From NCBI GenBank assembly GCA_020849625.1, contig JADLFV010000031.1, positions 95,251-159,250 of the forward strand: a stretch of 64,000 bases of DNA, read 5' to 3'. Shown in pieces: positions 18,169 through 26,442 of this stretch. A program made the translations under genes and the position numbers. This stretch comes from Phycisphaeraceae bacterium (GTDB taxonomy: Bacteria > Planctomycetota > Phycisphaerae > Phycisphaerales > Phycisphaeraceae). The notes under the pieces were generated by a model, which did no database searches, had not been told where the DNA came from, and was given only the letters and a program-made list of their open reading frames with translations. Each line of letters starts with the position of its first letter. The first letter of the stretch is position 1.

Positions 18169-19188
18169 ATGCTCATGTGCCTCAAACACCTATGTGTGAT
18201 TTGCAGCCTGTGCGTGCTGGTGGACTGCGGGTCCAGCCAGGGACAACAGAACGATCCACAACCGCAAGCACCGCATCCGACTGTGCAGTCCCGGGATCGG
18301 GCCCGGGTAGTTCACTGGATGCAGTTTGGTCCGTTTAATGAGCCGCGCCCACTGCGGGACACGGTGCATCGCAACGGCTGGAAAGGTGTGGTGCGCGAGC
18401 TTGAGCCGGTGTTCAAGTGGTTCCGCGACGCCGGGCAGACGCCGCGCATCATGATCCATACGCCGTTCGGCTACGGGGATGGTCCGGCCATGGACTATGA
18501 TGCCTACTTGCGGGCAAGGCAGAACAAGGCCCATGAATGGATCTACAGCGACTTTGTCGAAGCGTGGCAACCGCTGACCGACCCGCAAGCGAAGGATCGA
18601 ATCGATCTGGTCTGCTACGTGGGCGCCATTGCGCTTGACCCGGATATGAAAAAGTATCTGGAACCGGATGAATCTGGACAGGTTGATCTGGCGACCTGGC
18701 GGGCGCGGGCCATGGAGAGTCTGCAACCGTTCCTGGAGGCGGGGGCCTCGATCGGCTTCGATGCCAGTTCGGGCATCGACCCGGACTCAATCGAAGGTCA
18801 ATTCATACTGAGTATCGACCGAATGTTCCAGCAGGAGGGCCTGGGAAGATACATCCTCATCGAAGCCCTGCCGCACAAACCCTATGCCCGCTGGTGTGAC
18901 TTTCGCGTCATCATGGCCAGCACCTACTGGGAGGACCGCAGCGCGAAATGGCTCAAGTTCGGCAAGCTGAACTTCGGCCCCGATCAGATTCAGCAGGAAG
19001 TGTGGATGTTGATCAACATGCCGCCGTCGGGTGAAACCTGGGATACACTGGCCCGGTGGAATGCCCCATACACGCGACAATGGCTCGAACAGGGTTACAC
19101 CTGCTGCACCAGGGTGCCGAGGTTGATCGACGCGGGAGTGAGCTACGATGACCTGTTCACTTCATCCCCGAACGCAGCCGTACCTTGA
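18169..19188 (+). CDS. Exported protein, unrecognised domain paralogous to the 3291-5111 gene
   Basis: 339 residues with a short hydrophobic N-terminus (LKHLCVICSLCVLVDCGSS) that could be a signal peptide or, with Cys at about residue 20, a poor lipoprotein signal. The rest aligns with the C-terminal domain of the protein at 3291-5111: VHWMQFG against SWHQIGY, IHTPFG against IHNPFG, DFVEAW against EFVEAW, CYVGAIALD against CYFGSMYLD, IGFDAS against IALDAA, IEALPHKPYARW against VEAMPYADRPHW. Conserved Asp/Glu at strand ends would suit a glycoside hydrolase or lyase, but no catalytic family was recognised. It lies between polymerase and flippase genes, pointing to a role in polysaccharide maturation. 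Confidence 0.65.
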   Translation: MLMCLKHLCVICSLCVLVDCGSSQGQQNDPQPQAPHPTVQSRDRARVVHWMQFGPFNEPRPLRDTVHRNGWKGVVRELEPVFKWFRDAGQTPRIMIHTPFGYGDGPAMDYDAYLRARQNKAHEWIYSDFVEAWQPLTDPQAKDRIDLVCYVGAIALDPDMKKYLEPDESGQVDLATWRARAMESLQPFLEAGASIGFDASSGIDPDSIEGQFILSIDRMFQQEGLGRYILIEALPHKPYARWCDFRVIMASTYWEDRSAKWLKFGKLNFGPDQIQQEVWMLINMPPSGETWDTLARWNAPYTRQWLEQGYTCCTRVPRLIDAGVSYDDLFTSSPNAAVP

Positions 19189-19210
19189 CAAGTCGGACAG
19201 CACTGCAGGC

Positions 19211-20758
19211 TCAGCTTCCCTCCGATTCTGCCTGTGAGCGCCGGGCAAATTGCATCAACCGTCCAGCCAGCCGACGCAAGTGCTGGCGCTCTTCATCCGA
19301 CATGCCGATCTGCCAGCCCAGCAGCCCCAGTATCAGTGTGCTGGACCCGGTCACCAGTGTCAGCCGCCACAGCGACGGATCCATCACCAGCCTCCAGAAC
19401 GCCGCCGCCGCCAGGGAACTCAGCGTGCACACGGTCACCGGAATCGCCACCTTCACCATCCAGTGGCCCAGGCCGTGACCGGTCAGACGCTTGGCCCAGG
19501 CGATGCTGAAAAGCGTTTCCGCCAGGCTGCCGATGGCCGCCACGATCGCCACCCATTCCGGCGAACAACCCACCGCCAGCACCGCCACGCTGGCCGCCAG
19601 CGAGACCAACATCAAACCGTTCAATATCAGAGAAAAGCCGCGAATCCGTCCGATGGCGTAAATCACGTTCTGCTCGCCACGCGACAACTGGGTCAACGTG
19701 GCCCCAATCATTAACCAGACGCAGAAAGGCGATGAGAAAGGCGGAGGGTCCTTCAGCCACATGACCAGGACGTAAGACGCCTCAACAGAGAACGGCACCA
19801 GGATCAGCACGCTGGCCAGGGTACACAGGCGACTGGTGGCGTCGGCCAGGCGCAGCGAAGCGTCACGCTTGCCCGCGCCCTCGATGGTGGTGGCGGCTGG
19901 AAGCGCCGCGCGGTTGATGCCCAGACTGAGTAGGTACTGTGCACCCTGCACCTGAATGGCCACGCCCCAACCGGCATTGAGCAGCGTGCCGTGGAAGAGG
20001 TTGAGGATCAGGTTCGAGCCTTGAATCCTCGCTCGAACGGTCAGCGCAGCCAAAAATGTCCACACGGCATAGCTGAACAACTCCCGCAGCAGCCCCCTGC
20101 GGTAAAGTCGCAGCTTCGGCCAGGCCTCCTCAAAACGGGCCATGCACCAGAAGGTGCGCAACAGCATCACCAGCATCGTCAATACGCCGGTCAGAAGGCC
20201 GAACCATATCAAGCGATCGCCCGGCAACACGTACAGCAGCAGCACGACCCCCAGCTTGCCCACCGCGTAGGTGATGTCCACCACCGACACCAGGATGATC
20301 TCCTGCCTTGCAAAAAGCAGCCCCATCCACGGCGAGTTCCAGATGATGAACACCATTGACAGTAGCAGCGAGTAATAGACCCAGTATCCCGCCACCTCGC
20401 GGCCGGGCGGAATGGTCAGCACTGCCATCAGCGGCGGCCCGACCAATGCCCCAATGAGCAGCGCCACCACGCCGCTCACGGTGTACATGACACAAGCCGT
20501 AGCGAAACACGTGTCGATCGATTGGCGGTCTCCGCGGCCGATTTCATAGGCAAGATGACGCTGGGCGCTCATGGTCAATGCGCCCTCAATCACCAGCGTC
20601 AGGCTCAGCCCGGCGCCCAGCAACACGTACAGGCCGTAATCTGACTGGCCCAGCGTGTCCAGCAAAAGGCGCAGCACCAGGAAACTGATCACGATGTTGA
20701 ACGCGATCCGCACGTAGGTGGCGGTGCTGTTGACGATCAGAAGGGTGGACTGTTGCAT
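19211..20758 (-). CDS. Polysaccharide flippase (Wzx / MATE-like)
   Basis: 515 residues with about 14 membrane segments typical of the polysaccharide transporter family within the MOP superfamily (STATYVRIAFNIVISFLVLR at the start, YGLYVLLGAGLSLTLVIEGA next). Such proteins flip lipid-linked repeat units across the inner membrane before Wzy polymerisation. The C-terminus is charged and cytoplasmic. The gene is convergent with the preceding paralogue gene and heads a leftward series with the GT2 and sulfotransferase genes upstream. The family call is secure; the exact substrate is unknown. Confidence 0.84.
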   Translation of the reverse strand: MQQSTLLIVNSTATYVRIAFNIVISFLVLRLLLDTLGQSDYGLYVLLGAGLSLTLVIEGALTMSAQRHLAYEIGRGDRQSIDTCFATACVMYTVSGVVALLIGALVGPPLMAVLTIPPGREVAGYWVYYSLLLSMVFIIWNSPWMGLLFARQEIILVSVVDITYAVGKLGVVLLLYVLPGDRLIWFGLLTGVLTMLVMLLRTFWCMARFEEAWPKLRLYRRGLLRELFSYAVWTFLAALTVRARIQGSNLILNLFHGTLLNAGWGVAIQVQGAQYLLSLGINRAALPAATTIEGAGKRDASLRLADATSRLCTLASVLILVPFSVEASYVLVMWLKDPPPFSSPFCVWLMIGATLTQLSRGEQNVIYAIGRIRGFSLILNGLMLVSLAASVAVLAVGCSPEWVAIVAAIGSLAETLFSIAWAKRLTGHGLGHWMVKVAIPVTVCTLSSLAAAAFWRLVMDPSLWRLTLVTGSSTLILGLLGWQIGMSDEERQHLRRLAGRLMQFARRSQAESEGS

Positions 20759-20845
20759 GGTGCGTATCGCCTGGAAACCGCACCACAGCCGGGCAGGGGC
20801 CTGCTGTGGCGGGCGATAGTATAGATCAGCCTTGCCCCATTCCGC

Positions 20846-21886
20846 TCACTTGTTCAGCACGTAGTCCATAGCCATCTGGTAAACGTCCACCAGGATGTCG
20901 GGCGTCGCGGCCACCATGATGTCCAGCCAATCCATGGCGTCCATGAAGGCCTCGTAGCGTTCCTGGCCGAAATCGTTGCGTCGGCGCATGCGGTATTGCC
21001 AGGCGCGCAGGCGCAGGTAAGGTTTGATCGACTGACGCAGGGGATCGTCCACCGCGGTGTAGCGACAGGTGACGTACATGATGTTCAAGGCTAGGATGGC
21101 CCCCGTCCGCCGCGGGCTGGCGCGGCTGCCGACCACGCGATGGTGGTACGCCAGCGCGTCGGCTGCTTCGACCAGAACGCCATCCCGCTGCGCCGCGAAA
21201 CTGGCGTTCATGTCTTCGTACAGGGCGTAACCGGTCATTGATTCGTCGAATCCGTGGCGGGCGATGATGGGACGACGAAAGGTCATGCGAAAACCGAGCA
21301 TGAAGGGAATCAACTTGACCCCCGCCGGCAATGACTTGCCACTCTGCATCCGGGATTTGTTGCCTCGATGCCCCAGCAAAGTGAACGGCGAGGGACAGAT
21401 CACGTTTTCCGTCCTGGCCCGCCATGGACTCAAGCGATAGATCAAACGGTCCCGCAGAGGTTTGTGCTGACCACCGACCTGGTCGCAGACAGCAGGCGGT
21501 GGATCGTAGGTTTCTTCAAAGGCGACACCGGCAATCTGCTGCCTGGTGTCAGCCTCATAGACCGCCATGACGCGCTCTGCGGCATCAGGATGGAGCAGGG
21601 TGTCGTCGTCAGGAAACATCACCACATCGGCATCGCTGTGTTGCAGCCCCAGGTTGCGCTGGGCCGGCAGTCCTGGCGGTGCATGCAGCCGGATGACCTG
21701 CAAACCAGCCGGCGGGTGGAGCGAATCCACGCGCTCCCGCACCGGCTGGGGATCATCGCTGCCATCGACGATGATCAATTTCCGCGCCGGGCGCGTCTGT
21801 GCCAGCAACAGCGGCAGAGACAACGCCAACACGTCCGAGCGGTTGCGCGTGGCGAGGATGATGTCGTAACACGCTGCCCATTTCAT
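20846..21886 (-). CDS. Glycosyltransferase family 2 (GT-A)
   Basis: 346 residues. The nucleotide-sugar domain starts with DIILATRNRSDVLALSL and LIIVDGSDDPQPV, with PDDDTLLHPDA as metal-binding motif. The GYALYEDMNASFAAQRDGV segment corresponds to the ED/Y catalytic region. No membrane segment is seen, so it is cytoplasmic or peripheral. It is followed after 87 bases by the flippase gene on the same strand. The donor is unknown. Confidence 0.84.
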   Translation of the reverse strand: MKWAACYDIILATRNRSDVLALSLPLLLAQTRPARKLIIVDGSDDPQPVRERVDSLHPPAGLQVIRLHAPPGLPAQRNLGLQHSDADVVMFPDDDTLLHPDAAERVMAVYEADTRQQIAGVAFEETYDPPPAVCDQVGGQHKPLRDRLIYRLSPWRARTENVICPSPFTLLGHRGNKSRMQSGKSLPAGVKLIPFMLGFRMTFRRPIIARHGFDESMTGYALYEDMNASFAAQRDGVLVEAADALAYHHRVVGSRASPRRTGAILALNIMYVTCRYTAVDDPLRQSIKPYLRLRAWQYRMRRRNDFGQERYEAFMDAMDWLDIMVAATPDILVDVYQMAMDYVLNK

Positions 21887-21950
21887 AACACATCTTGCTT
21901 CAATAACAGAACCTTACCCCGCGACTAAGGTGTCGGTTACGACGCGCCAC

Positions 21951-22712
21951 TCATGCTGTCTGCACGGGAGACTTGTCATAGGAGTTGTAGGAATAACCCA
22001 GACGCTCAATGTCTTCGGCGTACACCCGCGCAACATGTTCGATCGTCTCCGTATCATACGCATCGGTGTATTTCTTGCGCTTACGTTTTGTGACGTTCAT
22101 TTTCGTCAGTTCACCACCGAATCCAAGCACCTGGCGAACATGCGCATAATCGGCTTTCAGAGTTTCGAATCGGCCCACGTAATCCATCGCGAGTCGATGT
22201 TGTTCGTCCACCAGATAATAGAGTTGCATGCGAAAGTGCGGAATCTTACGGATATTCTCGGGCGTCAACCAGTTCAGCACGAAATCGTGAAACGATGAGT
22301 ATTGGCGCACCGAAGCGTTCGCGTAGCGCTGGTCCTGCGGCAGCAGCCCGCCGGCCAGAAGGAATGTGTACGAGGAGAACACGCGATCCCAGGGGTTGCG
22401 CACGAAGGAGAACTTGTAGTATTGGTCAAAATCCTTGACGCCCAGCAGCGTCTCGAACAACACCCGGTAATGGCGCATCGTCAGATGCGCTCCGCCGCGA
22501 TGCCCGAACAGGCTGTGCGCCACGGAGATGCCGGCCGCCTTGGGGACATGGACAAACAGGCAGCGCCGCTGAATGAACTCCCGGAATGAAAGGCCGCGTA
22601 TCACAAAGTGCTTGCGGGCCCGCATGATCCATCTGTGAACGAAATCCCACTCGGGCGAAACGTCACGAATGGTGGCCCGCAGCGGGTCCGCGATGGCCGA
22701 ATCATGATTCAT
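21951..22712 (-). CDS. Sulfotransferase family 2 (chondroitin 4-sulfotransferase-like)
   Basis: 253 residues. The 5' PAPS loop is LFVHVPKAAGISVAHSLFG, the 3' segment is YKFSFVRNPWDRVFSSYTF; both match the carbohydrate sulfotransferase Sulfotransfer_2 group, which sulfates glycans. The start at 22712 has AGGGA about 8 bases upstream; the frame could extend to 22793 but that part lacks support. Third sulfotransferase of the locus and a different subfamily from the other two, which strengthens the inference that the glycan is sulfated at more than one position. It lies upstream of the GT2 gene on the same strand. Confidence 0.83.
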   Translation of the reverse strand: MNHDSAIADPLRATIRDVSPEWDFVHRWIMRARKHFVIRGLSFREFIQRRCLFVHVPKAAGISVAHSLFGHRGGAHLTMRHYRVLFETLLGVKDFDQYYKFSFVRNPWDRVFSSYTFLLAGGLLPQDQRYANASVRQYSSFHDFVLNWLTPENIRKIPHFRMQLYYLVDEQHRLAMDYVGRFETLKADYAHVRQVLGFGGELTKMNVTKRKRKKYTDAYDTETIEHVARVYAEDIERLGYSYNSYDKSPVQTA

Positions 22713-22884
22713 CAATCGACATCCCTGTTTGGCCTCCGGATTCCGATAAGCCCCAGCATAACAGGTCATGAAGGTCCTGCCGGCGGTTATCAAAAATCAA
22801 AGCGGAAGGCATGATACGGGCATTGATTATATTTTTCGTCATTTACGAATGCGTCGGAAAGCCATTTCTGCGAATTATTTGCAA

Positions 22885-22925
22885 GTAAAAAAACTTCAGC
22901 GATGAACGCGTGTTCACCGCTGAAG
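22885..22925 (-). terminator. Rho-independent terminator after the pseudopilin gene
   Basis: Read on the minus strand, a 14-bp stem (CTTCAGCGGTGAAC paired with its complement, one G-T wobble) is followed by TTTTTTTACTT. It is placed about 75 bases beyond the stop of the pseudopilin gene, which fits its 3' end. Confidence 0.82.
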
Positions 22926-23001
22926 CTTTGGTTGTTATCGGTGTGATTGACCAGCCAGCCGGACTCGTGTGGCCACAAGACTCGGCAACAGTGCCTGAGT
23001 G

Positions 23002-23835
23002 TCAATCGGCCGTCAATATGGTGGTATGACCTTGGTAGGCCATCACGGCGTTCTTGTCACCAGGCCAAGTTCCGGGGAAGGTGGAATCGGTACTGCTCCA
23101 ATCGAAGATGTTGTCCTTCTCAATCACAGGGCCGACGGTGGAATACTTGGTGGTGAAGCTGTAGTAGTCGGGCGCGAAGCGAACGTGGTTATCGTTCCAG
23201 CCGACCGAGCCTTGCCAGGTGCCGGAGCCAGCATCGGTGTGAATGCTGGAAATGTCGGTGAGGGTAGAGACGGTCGCACCAACCGTTTCGCCGGCTTTGG
23301 ACTGCGAGATGCCGCGATCGGACATCACAATCGCCTGGCCGTTGAGTGTCTGCCGCCATTCTTCACGACGGCCGACGTTGGTGGTATCAGCGCCTTCGGG
23401 ATTGAGGTTGCTCACTTTCAGCATGGCAAATGAATAGTGCAGCGTGGTGACCTGCTGAGTGGTCCAGACGATCTTGGTGGATGTTTCCGAGGGGCTGATG
23501 GCATATTCGCCGGTAAAGTAGGCGTTGCCCAGCATCACGCCGTAACGGTGCTCGACCGCGGCGCCGGCCTGAGTGCCGATGGAGTCGGTGGCCAAACCGA
23601 CCTTGGCGTTTTCACCGCGGCTGTTGAAGCCGGGATACCAGGTGCGATTGCCCTGAGCGTACATGACCATGGACTGTTGAATGCCACGGACCTGCGTATT
23701 GCTCTGGTTCTGGCGAGCGGCCCGGCGGGCAGCACCCAGCGCCGGCAGCAGGATGCCCACCAGCAGCGCGATGATGCTGATGACCACCAGCAGCTCGATC
23801 AGCGTAAAACCAAATTGCTTGACACGTTTCTGCAT
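23002..23835 (-). CDS. Prepilin-like protein with type II secretion N-terminal methylation motif
   Basis: 277 residues. The leader MQKRVKQFG is cut before FTLIELLVVISIIALLVG, the hallmark of type IV/type II pseudopilins; Glu at mature position 5 is present. The long, variable C-terminal domain ends with WNDNHVRFAPDYYSF, resembling the H-x-DG-type ends of planctomycete pseudopilins. The start at 23835 has AAAGGG eight bases upstream. It is transcribed alone from a long 5' region of about 500 bases and ends at a strong terminator, so it is probably a highly expressed, monocistronic gene. Role unknown; secretion or surface structure is likely. Confidence 0.85.
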   Translation of the reverse strand: MQKRVKQFGFTLIELLVVISIIALLVGILLPALGAARRAARQNQSNTQVRGIQQSMVMYAQGNRTWYPGFNSRGENAKVGLATDSIGTQAGAAVEHRYGVMLGNAYFTGEYAISPSETSTKIVWTTQQVTTLHYSFAMLKVSNLNPEGADTTNVGRREEWRQTLNGQAIVMSDRGISQSKAGETVGATVSTLTDISSIHTDAGSGTWQGSVGWNDNHVRFAPDYYSFTTKYSTVGPVIEKDNIFDWSSTDSTFPGTWPGDKNAVMAYQGHTTILTAD

Positions 23836-24355
23836 GGGAAAAACCCTTTCACTGGTTGAAGCACACGACGAATACTGAATGAACGAGTTCAGGACGATAT
23901 CCACCCTGTCCGTAATGGATTACCGTTAACGACGCAAGGTTCTCCTCGTAGGCAGCGCAACTCCTGCACATTGGCCGGAACATCTTGCATGTTCAGGACG
24001 TGCAATGGGTTGACCCACCAAGCCCCGCTGGGCGTTGCAGGAAGCTAAAGCATTATAACAGTGACTGATGATCATGGGTAGCCCCCTGTCAAGTTTCCCT
24101 GGCGGCAGACTCCTGGGCCCCTGCTGCGATCCTCGGGCGGGCTGCGACAGTATAACCTGCAATCGCGTGTTGTTTGAGCGGCCCCGGCGGAACTGACGTG
24201 GCAGCCCGACTGGGCCGATGATAGACCCAGGCACCGCAAGGCCGCAGCGTCCGGTTATGGTAGAATCCGCCACGCCGCCGGAGGCGCCCGCCAGACGGGG
24301 GGCGAAAGTAGATTTGAACATTAACCCATAATTCACAGTGTTTTAGGAATCAATC
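23836..24355. other. Divergent intergenic region, about 520 bases
   Basis: Between the leftward pseudopilin and rightward epimerase genes. It contains a small palindrome GTAATGGATTAC at 23912-23923 and a hairpin GAACAT-N5-ATGTTC at 23978-23994, both possible regulatory elements in the pseudopilin leader. No gene was seen. TTTTAGGAATCAATC precedes the epimerase start. Confidence 0.45.
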
Positions 24356-25351
24356 ATGGTAAAACCATTCTACGTCGTCGCCGGTGGCGGCGGGTTCATC
24401 GGCGGACACCTGGTAGCCGAGCTGCGTCGCCGCGGCCTTGGCCCGATCCGCTCGGTTGACATCAAGCCCACCAGCGAGTGGTACCAATGCTTCGAAGACG
24501 TGGAAAACATCGTGGCCGACCTCAAGGACCTGGCCAACTGCCGCCGGGCCTGCAAGGACGCCCGGGAGGTTTACTGCCTGGCAGCCGATATGGGCGGCAT
24601 GGGCTTCATCGAGACCCACAAGGCTGCCTGCATGCTCAGCGTCCTGATCAGCACCCACATGCTGCTGGCCGCCCGCGACGCCAAGGTTGAGAAATACTTC
24701 TACTCCTCCTCTGCCTGCGTCTATAACGCTGACAAGCAGAAAAGCGAAGACGTCGTGCCCCTGAAGGAAGCCGACGCTTATCCCGGCATGCCCGAGGACG
24801 GCTACGGATGGGAGAAGCTGTTCACCGAGCGCATGTGCCGCCACTTCACCGAAGACTTCGGCATGTACACCCGCGTGGCACGCTTCCATAACGTCTATGG
24901 CCCGCACGGCACGTGGGAAGGCGGACGCGAAAAGGCGCCCGCCGCCATCAGCCGCAAGGTCATCGAAGCCAAGCTCGGCGGCAAGAAGGAAATCGAAATC
25001 TGGGGTAACGGCCACCAGACTCGCTCCTTCATGTACATCGATGACTGTCTCAAGGGCATCGACATGATCCTGCACGGCAACGTGCCCGAGCCGATCAACC
25101 TCGGCTCCGACGAGCTGGTGACCATCAACGGCCTGGTCGATATGGTCGAGGACATCGCGGGCATCAAGCTCAAGCGACACTACAACCTCAACGCTCCCAA
25201 GGGAGTCAACGGCCGCAACAGCGACAACACGCTGATCAAGAAGTATCTCAACTGGGCCCCCTCCATCCGCCTGCGCAACGGCATGGAGAAAACGTACAAG
25301 TGGATCTATGACGAATACGTGGCCAAGTACGGCTCGACCGCCAAGCGTTGA
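24356..25351 (+). CDS. NAD-dependent epimerase, GDP-mannose 3,5-epimerase-like
   Basis: 331 residues of the extended short-chain dehydrogenase family. The Rossmann loop is VAGGGGFIGGHLV, the active-site region SSSACVY followed by YGWEK gives the Ser/Tyr/Lys set, and LAADMGGMGFI is characteristic of GDP-D-mannose 3',5'-epimerases, which make GDP-L-galactose or related sugars. The phrase RFHNVYGPHGTW and the C-terminal SFMYIDDCLKGIDM also fit. AGGA lies upstream of the ATG. It leads a four-gene rightward group with a methyltransferase, a GT4 and an acyltransferase, so it probably provides a donor sugar for the same glycan. Confidence 0.83.
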   Translation: MVKPFYVVAGGGGFIGGHLVAELRRRGLGPIRSVDIKPTSEWYQCFEDVENIVADLKDLANCRRACKDAREVYCLAADMGGMGFIETHKAACMLSVLISTHMLLAARDAKVEKYFYSSSACVYNADKQKSEDVVPLKEADAYPGMPEDGYGWEKLFTERMCRHFTEDFGMYTRVARFHNVYGPHGTWEGGREKAPAAISRKVIEAKLGGKKEIEIWGNGHQTRSFMYIDDCLKGIDMILHGNVPEPINLGSDELVTINGLVDMVEDIAGIKLKRHYNLNAPKGVNGRNSDNTLIKKYLNWAPSIRLRNGMEKTYKWIYDEYVAKYGSTAKR

Positions 25352-25393
25352 AGCCTTGTTGTTTACTGCGAGGCGGCGCAGAAAGGATGATCG

Positions 25394-26341
25394 ATGTCTG
25401 GAATTGGGCACGCGATCAAGTCTCGATGGCCCGGCATGACCGGCCGGGTCGTGCGGATCGGCCAGCGGTTGGGCGTGAACATCACCCCCCACCATTTCTA
25501 CTCGGAAATCCCCGACTATCGGCATCTGGAGACCCATGATTACTGGCGGCAACCGCTGTCGATGCACGACATTCAGGGCGCCACCATCGAACCGCAACTC
25601 GCCATGGCCCAGGAGCTTTGCGGGCCCTACGTCGAGAAATTGCAAGGCGGACAAATCCACGCCCAGGCCTCGCACATGAATGGTGAGCCGGGCTTCGGCA
25701 TCATCGAAGCGGACATGCTTTACTGTTATCTTCGCGCGCTGAAGCCACGACGCATCGTGCAGGTGGGCTGTGGCGTCTCGACCGCCGTCACCTTGATCGC
25801 CGCCGCGGACGAGCCGGACTATCATCCGCAAATCGTCTGCGTCGATCCCTATCCCACGAAACTGCTGCATAAGCTGGCAACGGAAAACAAAATCACCCTC
25901 GTGCCGCAGATGGCCCAGGTCGTCCCCCTGCAGACGTTTACGGACCTCGTAGCCGGCGACCTGCTGTTCATCGACTCCACACATACACTGCGCGTGGGCA
26001 GCGAAGTGATCCAGTTGATCTGCGAGGTTCTGCCTCGCTTGCGTCAAGGCGTGCGGGTCCACCTGCACGATATCCCCTTTCCCTATTCGTACGCCCCCCG
26101 CGTGCTGACCATGCCGTTCATCTCCCGTGAGCCGGTATTGCTCTACGGCTTCCTGGTTTCCAATCCCAACTACCGCATCGACGTGTCGATGTCGATGCTG
26201 CACTACGCCGAGCCTGATGCCATGCGTAAAATCCTGGCCCATTACGATCCCATGCCGACCGAGAAGGGCGTATCCACCGGCCTTGGGCATTTCCCGTCTT
26301 CGATTTATCTTCGAGTGGTTGATGAACGGCGATGGCACTAG
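25394..26341 (+). CDS. Class I SAM-dependent methyltransferase (Methyltransf_24-like)
   Basis: 315 residues. The central block RRIVQVGCGVSTAVTLIAA is motif I, then VCVDPYPTKLL, and LLFIDSTHTLRVGSEV corresponds to motif IV. Similar proteins occur in polysaccharide and lipid A loci and methylate sugars. The N-terminal 80 residues (FYSEIPDYRHLETHDYWRQP) are typical of this subgroup. The stop codon TAG (26339-26341) lies inside the left terminal inverted repeat of the MITE-like element at 26338-26441, so the element may have reshaped the C-terminus. Confidence 0.78.
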   Translation: MSGIGHAIKSRWPGMTGRVVRIGQRLGVNITPHHFYSEIPDYRHLETHDYWRQPLSMHDIQGATIEPQLAMAQELCGPYVEKLQGGQIHAQASHMNGEPGFGIIEADMLYCYLRALKPRRIVQVGCGVSTAVTLIAAADEPDYHPQIVCVDPYPTKLLHKLATENKITLVPQMAQVVPLQTFTDLVAGDLLFIDSTHTLRVGSEVIQLICEVLPRLRQGVRVHLHDIPFPYSYAPRVLTMPFISREPVLLYGFLVSNPNYRIDVSMSMLHYAEPDAMRKILAHYDPMPTEKGVSTGLGHFPSSIYLRVVDERRWH

Positions 26342-26441
26342 GTTCTGTCGGAAAACTAATGTTTTGTTCCGGTGGGGCGGCCGTCTCGGCCGCCAGCGGG
26401 CGAGACGCCCACTCCACCTTCAGTTTTCCGACTGAGCCTAG
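26338..26441. mobile_element. MITE-like 104-bp element with 20-bp terminal inverted repeats
   Basis: The left end CTAGGTTCTGTCGGAAAACT (26338-26357) and the right end at 26422-26441 are inverted copies with two mismatches. The interior holds a GC-rich palindrome GGCGGCCGTCTCGGCCGCC at about 26377-26395 and a near repeat GGGCGAGACGCCC. There is no coding capacity. The element separates a methyltransferase and a glycosyltransferase gene and ends two bases before the latter's start codon. Confidence 0.7.
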
Positions 26442-26442
26442 C

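Noticed and set aside
24350..26338. Very long antisense open frame opposite the epimerase and methyltransferase genes; similar ones at 16585-18024, 57862-60048 and 34570-36621.
   Set aside because: They mirror codon bias of GC-rich genes on the other strand, are His/Gln/Ala-rich without domains and lack ribosome binding sites.
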